Source of the DNA: Streptomyces sp. NBC_00425
GTDB lineage: Bacteria > Actinomycetota > Actinomycetes > Streptomycetales > Streptomycetaceae
DNA: 64,000 bases
Direction of reading: 5' to 3'
NCBI RefSeq assembly: GCF_036030735.1
Contig: NZ_CP107928.1
Coordinates: 3,906,001-3,970,000, forward strand
The position numbers and the translations under genes were made by a program. Shown piece by piece: positions 60,413 through 64,000 of the stretch (within the stretch, counting starts at the first letter, position 1; every line of letters starts with the position of its first letter). The notes beneath the pieces are model-generated. The model was not told where the DNA came from and did no database searches. It saw nothing but the letters and a program-made list of their open reading frames with translations.

Positions 60413-61243
60413 TCACTCGCCCGGCCACTGCGGCTTCCGCTTCTCGTTGAACGCGGCGACCCCCTCCGCCCGGTCCCCGGAGAACGCCACCGACCGCCAC
60501 GCCGCGTCCTCGACCTCGAGCCCGGCCCGCAGGTCCAGGCCCTGCCCGAGCCGCAGCGCCCGCTTCGCCGCCCGCAGCCCCACCGGCGAGTTGCCGGCGA
60601 TCCGCGCGGCCATCGCCAGCGCCTCCTCCCGGTCCCGCCCCTCCTCCGCCAGCACGTCCACCAGGCCCAGCTCCCGCGCCTCGGCCGCCTCCACGCGACG
60701 CGCGGTGAAGATCAGCTCGGCCGCCCGGGCCGCGCCCACCCTGCGGGGCAGCAGCTGCGTGCCGCCACCGCCGGGGATCACGCCCACCGACACCTCGGGC
60801 AGGCCGACCACGGCCGTGCGGTCGGCCACGATCACGTCGCACGCCAGGGCCAGCTCGAAGCCGCCCCCCAGGGCGAAGCCGTGGACGGCCGCGATCGTGG
60901 GCGCCGGCAGCTCCAGCACGCCGGTGTACGCGCCGCGGGCGAGGGGCCGCTGGCGCACCAGCTCGGCGTCGCTGAAGGAGTTGCGCTCCTTGAGGTCGGC
61001 GCCGACGCAGAACGCCCGCTCGTGCGTCGAGGTCACCACGACCACCCGCACCTCGCGGTCCTCGCCGAGCGCCGCGCACGCCGCGGCGATCGACCGGGCC
61101 ATCTCGGTGGAGACCGCGTTCATGGCCTTCGGCCGGTCGAGGACCAGCTCGGCGACATGACCGCCGTCGCCGTGCCGCCGCACCAGCACGAACTCCCCGA
61201 AGCGCTCCTCGCCCACACGCTCCCCGCCCACGACACCGCTCAC
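60413..61243 (-). CDS. enoyl-CoA hydratase/isomerase family protein
   Basis: 276 residues of the crotonase family. Oxyanion-hole segments ERAFCVGADLKER and VHGFALGGGFELALACD; catalytic Glu region VGLPEVSVGVIPGGGGTQLLPRRVG. The C-terminal end AFSGDRAEGVAAFNEKRKPQWPGE is standard. It hydrates trans-2-enoyl-CoA in fatty-acid breakdown; the precise substrate is open. GTG 61243 follows GGAGGG at 6 nt. Single gene in a row of minus-strand genes. Confidence 0.92.
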   Translation of the reverse strand: MSGVVGGERVGEERFGEFVLVRRHGDGGHVAELVLDRPKAMNAVSTEMARSIAAACAALGEDREVRVVVVTSTHERAFCVGADLKERNSFSDAELVRQRPLARGAYTGVLELPAPTIAAVHGFALGGGFELALACDVIVADRTAVVGLPEVSVGVIPGGGGTQLLPRRVGAARAAELIFTARRVEAAEARELGLVDVLAEEGRDREEALAMAARIAGNSPVGLRAAKRALRLGQGLDLRAGLEVEDAAWRSVAFSGDRAEGVAAFNEKRKPQWPGE

Positions 61244-61453
61244 GACAGCCCTCCGGTTAACGATGGTTAACAACCAGGGTCCGATCATCCCAGTCGCGGG
61301 CCGCGAGCGAAAGACCGGCCCCCTCCGTACCGGTACCCGGGCCACCCGTACGAGTGACATCCCGCCCAACTCGGCGCGCACCGCCCATGGCGGCGCATAA
61401 GGTGCCTCCGCCCCGGCGCATCGAGGGCGCGAACGCATCGGGGAGGGAACGTG

Positions 61454-62158
61454 ATGGCCGGCACGCTGATCGGGCTGGACGAGACGACACGACAGGACGT
61501 GGTGGCGGCGGCCGACCCGCCCTGGACCCCGCGCGCACGGGGCCGGCACCGTCGGCCCCGCCCCCGCAAGGTGCTGTTCGCCGCGGGCGGCCTCGCACTG
61601 GCCGCGGGCATGCTGAGTCTCCTGCGGCCGACTCCCGACACGGGCGGCGCCGGCGCCCTCGGCACCGCGGAGGCCGAGCCCCCGCCCGACCTCGTCACGA
61701 GCGCGGACGACGACGCGGGCGTGGAGGCGGGGGACGGTGACGCGAAGGCGTCCGACGACGGCCGGGGCGACCGTGCGGCCGACGACGGCCGGCCCTCCGC
61801 CGCCGGAGCCGCCGCCGTCACGCCCGCCCCTACCGCGCCCACCGCCATGGGTGGGGCGAGCGCCGGTCCGGCGCGCGAGGGGGGCGGCCTCCTTCCGGGT
61901 GCGCCCGGGGCTGCGACGTCCGTCGCCCTGACGCCCGGCGCCACCTACGTCCCGGCCCCCCGCGCGGCGACGCCCGCGCCCACCGCGACCGCCACCCCCG
62001 CCCCCCCGTCGGCGCCCCGCGCGGCCCCGACCACCGCCACCCCGGCGCCCCAGCCGCCGAAGCCCCCGAAGGCCGCGGAGCCCGGGCAGCGGGGTCTCTG
62101 CGTCCCGATCATCGGCCTCTGCGTGGACCCCTTGAGCGCCCCGGCTCCACAGCGCTAG
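61454..62158 (+). CDS. Ala/Pro-rich membrane-anchored protein of unknown function
   Basis: 234 residues. Basic segment RARGRHRRPRPRK, one membrane helix (VLFAAGGLALAAGMLSLL, about 41-58), then a long disordered outside region rich in Ala, Pro, Thr and Asp. It ends in a short conserved-looking tail with two Cys: GQRGLCVPIIGLCVDPL. The paired Cys (LC...LC) may form a disulphide. ATG 61454 is taken because GGAGGG lies 7 nt before it; GTG 61451 is possible. Function unknown. Confidence 0.75.
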   Translation: MAGTLIGLDETTRQDVVAAADPPWTPRARGRHRRPRPRKVLFAAGGLALAAGMLSLLRPTPDTGGAGALGTAEAEPPPDLVTSADDDAGVEAGDGDAKASDDGRGDRAADDGRPSAAGAAAVTPAPTAPTAMGGASAGPAREGGGLLPGAPGAATSVALTPGATYVPAPRAATPAPTATATPAPPSAPRAAPTTATPAPQPPKPPKAAEPGQRGLCVPIIGLCVDPLSAPAPQR

Positions 62159-62601
62159 ACCCCGACTCACCCCTGGACGACCAGCGGGACCGGCCTGTCG
62201 CAGGCCGGCACCCCCGAGTCGCCCCCCCGGCCGCCGACCGTCACGGTCATCCCGCGCGCCGGTCACCAGACCCCGGGCACAAGCAGTCGTCACGGGCATC
62301 CCGCCAGCCGACCGGCACGGGCGCCCAGAACCGTCGGTGGCCAGAGGCATCGGCGCCGCCGACCGTCCCCACGCATCCCGCCCGCCGGTCGTCACGGCAT
62401 CCGGCACCCGACACCGCAGGTCGCCACGAGCATCCGGCACCGCCGGTCGTCACGAGCATCCGGCATCCGGCACCGCCGGTCGTCACGAGCATCCGGCGAT
62501 GTCCGTGGCCATGGGCAACCCCGCACCGTCCGTCGCCACGGGCAGCGTCCTGCAACCGCCGGCCGTCACTGGCTCCCGGCGCGGGCGGTCGGCGGGGTGG
62601 G
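62159..62601. repeat. 443-bp non-coding region with degenerate tandem repeats
   Basis: No convincing gene. A 26-bp unit near CACCGCCGGTCGTCACGAGC + ATCCGG occurs at 62412-62437 (degenerate), 62438-62463 and, after a 7-bp partial unit, at 62471-62496. More decayed CGCCGGTCGTCACGG-type pieces extend back to about 62240 and forward to about 62575. It looks like an expanded and decaying minisatellite. It lies between convergent genes, where it may act in termination. Confidence 0.8.
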
Positions 62602-63753
62602 TCAGATGTCGGTGTCGTTGCGGCGGGTGAGGAGCCAGGGTTCGACGACGCCCAGGCCGCGTACCGGGCGCTGCCACATCGGCTGCAGGGCGAAGCGGTA
62701 CTTCGGGGGCTCCTCGCCCTCCTTCTCCGCGGCGGCGGCCTCCTCCGCGGCCTCGGCCTCCGAGGAGGGCGCGTCGCCGGTGCGGATCAGCTCCTCGGCG
62801 AAGGCGCTGTCGACCAGGACGGCGTCGCGGGGAGCTATCGACGTCAGCCGGGAGGCCAGGTTGACCGTCGTGCCGAAGACATCGCCCATCCGGGTGGTGA
62901 CCGTGCCGAACGCCATCCCGACGCGCAGTTCCGGCATCGTCTCGTCGTTGCTCATCGTCTCGACCAGCAGCAGCGCGATGTCGGCGGCGGTGCCCGCGTC
63001 GTCGGCCGCGTAGAGCACCTCGTCGCCGAGGGTCTTGATCAGACGTCCGCCCCGGGCGGCCACCAGGTCGGCGGAGGTGGTCTCGAAGGCCTCGACGAGC
63101 TCGCCGAGTTCCTCCTCCTCCATCCGGCGGGTCAGCCGGGTGAAGCCCACGAGGTCGGCGAAGCAGACGGCGAGCCGCCGGTCCACCATCTCCTCGTCGT
63201 CGGCGGCCTGCACGACCCGCCCGGCCGAGGCGGCGAGCTGGCGGCGCCAGACGTAGACGAGGAACTCCTCCAGCTCGGGCAGCAGCAGCTCGACGATCGG
63301 GTACGTGACCTCGGTGCGGGTCATGCCCGGCTCGGGCGGCTCGGTCAGACCCTCCAGGAAGGAGTCGATCTGCCACTCCGCCAGACGGGCGGTGGTCTGC
63401 CCGGTGGACCGCGCCACCTGCACGGCCATCGCCTCGCTCAGCAGCCCTGCCTCGACGAGACCCGCCAGCCGCCGCAGGGCGAGGACGTCGGCCTCGGTGA
63501 GCGCCTTGGCCTGCCCGATGTCGGCGAAGCCCATGGCCCGCCAGAAGCGCGACGCCAGCTCCATGGAGACGCCCGCGCTGCGGGCGGCCTGGAAGGGGGT
63601 GTAGCGGCGCTCGGCGCCGAGGATGAGCTGTTCGAGGCGCAGCGCTAGAGGATGCGGGTCCTCACCGGGGTCGCCCGGCTCGCCGGGGTCGGCGGCCGGC
63701 AGGTTGCCCCGGCCGTCCTCGCCCGCGCCGGAGCCCGTGTCGTCGACGGTCAC
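62602..63753 (-). CDS. cya: class III adenylate cyclase
   Basis: 383 residues. N-terminal regulatory part (about 30-165), helical, with an adenylate-cyclase-associated helix-turn-helix look (YTPFQAARSAGVSMELASRFWRAMGF). The class III cyclase domain (about 185-360) has the first metal Asp in AVCFADLVGFTRLTRRM and the second in RLIKTLGDEVLYA, where the Lys favours ATP; TVNLASRLTSIAP holds the transition-state Asn/Arg. An Ala/Glu-rich insert precedes the last strand. It makes cAMP; in S. coelicolor the orthologous cya is needed for germination and development. Start GTG 63753. Confidence 0.92.
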   Translation of the reverse strand: MTVDDTGSGAGEDGRGNLPAADPGEPGDPGEDPHPLALRLEQLILGAERRYTPFQAARSAGVSMELASRFWRAMGFADIGQAKALTEADVLALRRLAGLVEAGLLSEAMAVQVARSTGQTTARLAEWQIDSFLEGLTEPPEPGMTRTEVTYPIVELLLPELEEFLVYVWRRQLAASAGRVVQAADDEEMVDRRLAVCFADLVGFTRLTRRMEEEELGELVEAFETTSADLVAARGGRLIKTLGDEVLYAADDAGTAADIALLLVETMSNDETMPELRVGMAFGTVTTRMGDVFGTTVNLASRLTSIAPRDAVLVDSAFAEELIRTGDAPSSEAEAAEEAAAAEKEGEEPPKYRFALQPMWQRPVRGLGVVEPWLLTRRNDTDI

Positions 63754-63943
63754 GCCTGCTGCCCTTCCGATCTTCCGCGGTCAGGTTTCGACCGGCCTCA
63801 ACTCTACGGCAGGTGTGCGCCAGCTCACTCCGTTCTCTTCGGCAGGGGCTGAGGCCCCGTTGGCTTCGGTCGCCCCCAAGGGCCCCCGGAGGGGCCGCCG
63901 GACGGCCTCGGAGCCACCGCCCGGCCCGTGCTGCGTCGTGACG
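63754..63943. other. 190-bp intergenic region upstream of cya
   Basis: It contains the cya promoter and, on the other side, the end of the next minus-strand gene. GGGGCTGAGGCCCC (about 63845-63858) forms a small hairpin and GGGCCCCCGGAGGGGCC (about 63881-63897) another; one of them may terminate the upstream gene's transcript. No gene seen. Confidence 0.4.
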
Positions 63944-64000
63944 TCACACCGGTCTCAGGTGGACGATGTCGCCCGCTCCCACCGGTTCCTGCACCCCTTC
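63944..64000 (-). CDS. C-terminal end of a gene, possibly biotin-protein ligase
   Basis: The last 18 codons and TGA stop of a minus-strand gene entering from beyond the window. The tail ends VGAGDIVHLRPV. A final AGD(I/V)VHLR strand is typical of the C-terminal SH3-like domain of biotin-protein ligases (BirA), and as I recall birA adjoins cya in S. coelicolor. The fragment is too short for certainty. Confidence 0.45.
   Translation of the reverse strand, partial: EGVQEPVGAGDIVHLRPV

Noticed and set aside
62247..62555. 102-residue minus-strand open frame with repeated RMLVTTGGAGC
   Set aside because: It merely reads through the 26-bp repeat units. No ribosome site, no recognisable domain, and the repeats decay without regard to frame.

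Overview
The window is a piece of a Streptomyces chromosome, or a very close relative. Overall base composition is very G+C rich with strong G/C at third codon positions. GTG and TTG starts are common and 4-nt ATGA gene overlaps are frequent. Lineage-typical genes are present: mca for mycothiol chemistry, GTP-dependent PEP carboxykinase, hutH, greA, DUF4307 and an LAxTG sortase substrate. From memory, gene order (pckG ... mca, greA ... ilvA, metB ... hutH, enoyl-CoA hydratase, adenylate cyclase) matches the chromosomal core of S. coelicolor, so most of the window is resident rather than mobile. I saw no rRNA, tRNA, CRISPR array, transposase, prophage or plasmid function.

Layout. 0-2.7 kb: end of an Nramp transporter, a secreted M14 carboxypeptidase and an acidic unknown. 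2.8-8.3 kb: two divergent units (kinase-IclR-RidA and PLP deaminase-D-aminoacylase) that look like a D-amino-acid or N-acyl-D-amino-acid utilisation locus around a shared operator. 8.3-14 kb: a secreted trypsin-like peptidase, then a molybdenum hydroxylase (FAD subunit plus a fused 2Fe-2S/Mo subunit) coupled to a double-ABM membrane protein. 14-17.5 kb: an alanine-type aminotransferase, a small unknown and a glycosyltransferase-methyltransferase fusion. 17.5-22.5 kb: all four dTDP-L-rhamnose genes, split into rfbAC and rfbBD by a gene for a secreted collagen-like protein. 22.6-29.3 kb: pckG, TrhA, a Mut7-C protein, a DUF255 thioredoxin-fold protein and a membrane-anchored unknown.

29.4-36.3 kb is the most unusual region: four co-oriented genes separated by 9 nt, 4 nt and a 1-nt overlap. 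They encode a 1068-residue STAND (NB-ARC-like) NTPase with TPRs, a two-TM membrane protein with a receptor-like C terminus, a CHAT protease with both catalytic residues, and an alpha/beta-hydrolase. This looks like a sensor - transducer - protease - effector conflict or programmed-death module.

36.4-48.6 kb is mostly housekeeping: mca, DUF4307, greA, a DrrAB-type exporter, ilvA with a divergent MarR gene, a SigE-like sigma factor with a small membrane partner, metB and a serine hydrolase. 48.7-57.4 kb holds a zinc alcohol dehydrogenase with its divergent XRE regulator, an ABM-globin fusion, a MacB-type ABC system, an L,D-transpeptidase lipoprotein, a sortase substrate and a lipoprotein. 57.4-64 kb holds hutH (with a palindromic repeat inserted in frame), a GAF-GGDEF diguanylate cyclase, an enoyl-CoA hydratase, adenylate cyclase and the last codons of what may be birA. 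Many convergent gene pairs are closed by long perfect hairpins that serve as terminators.
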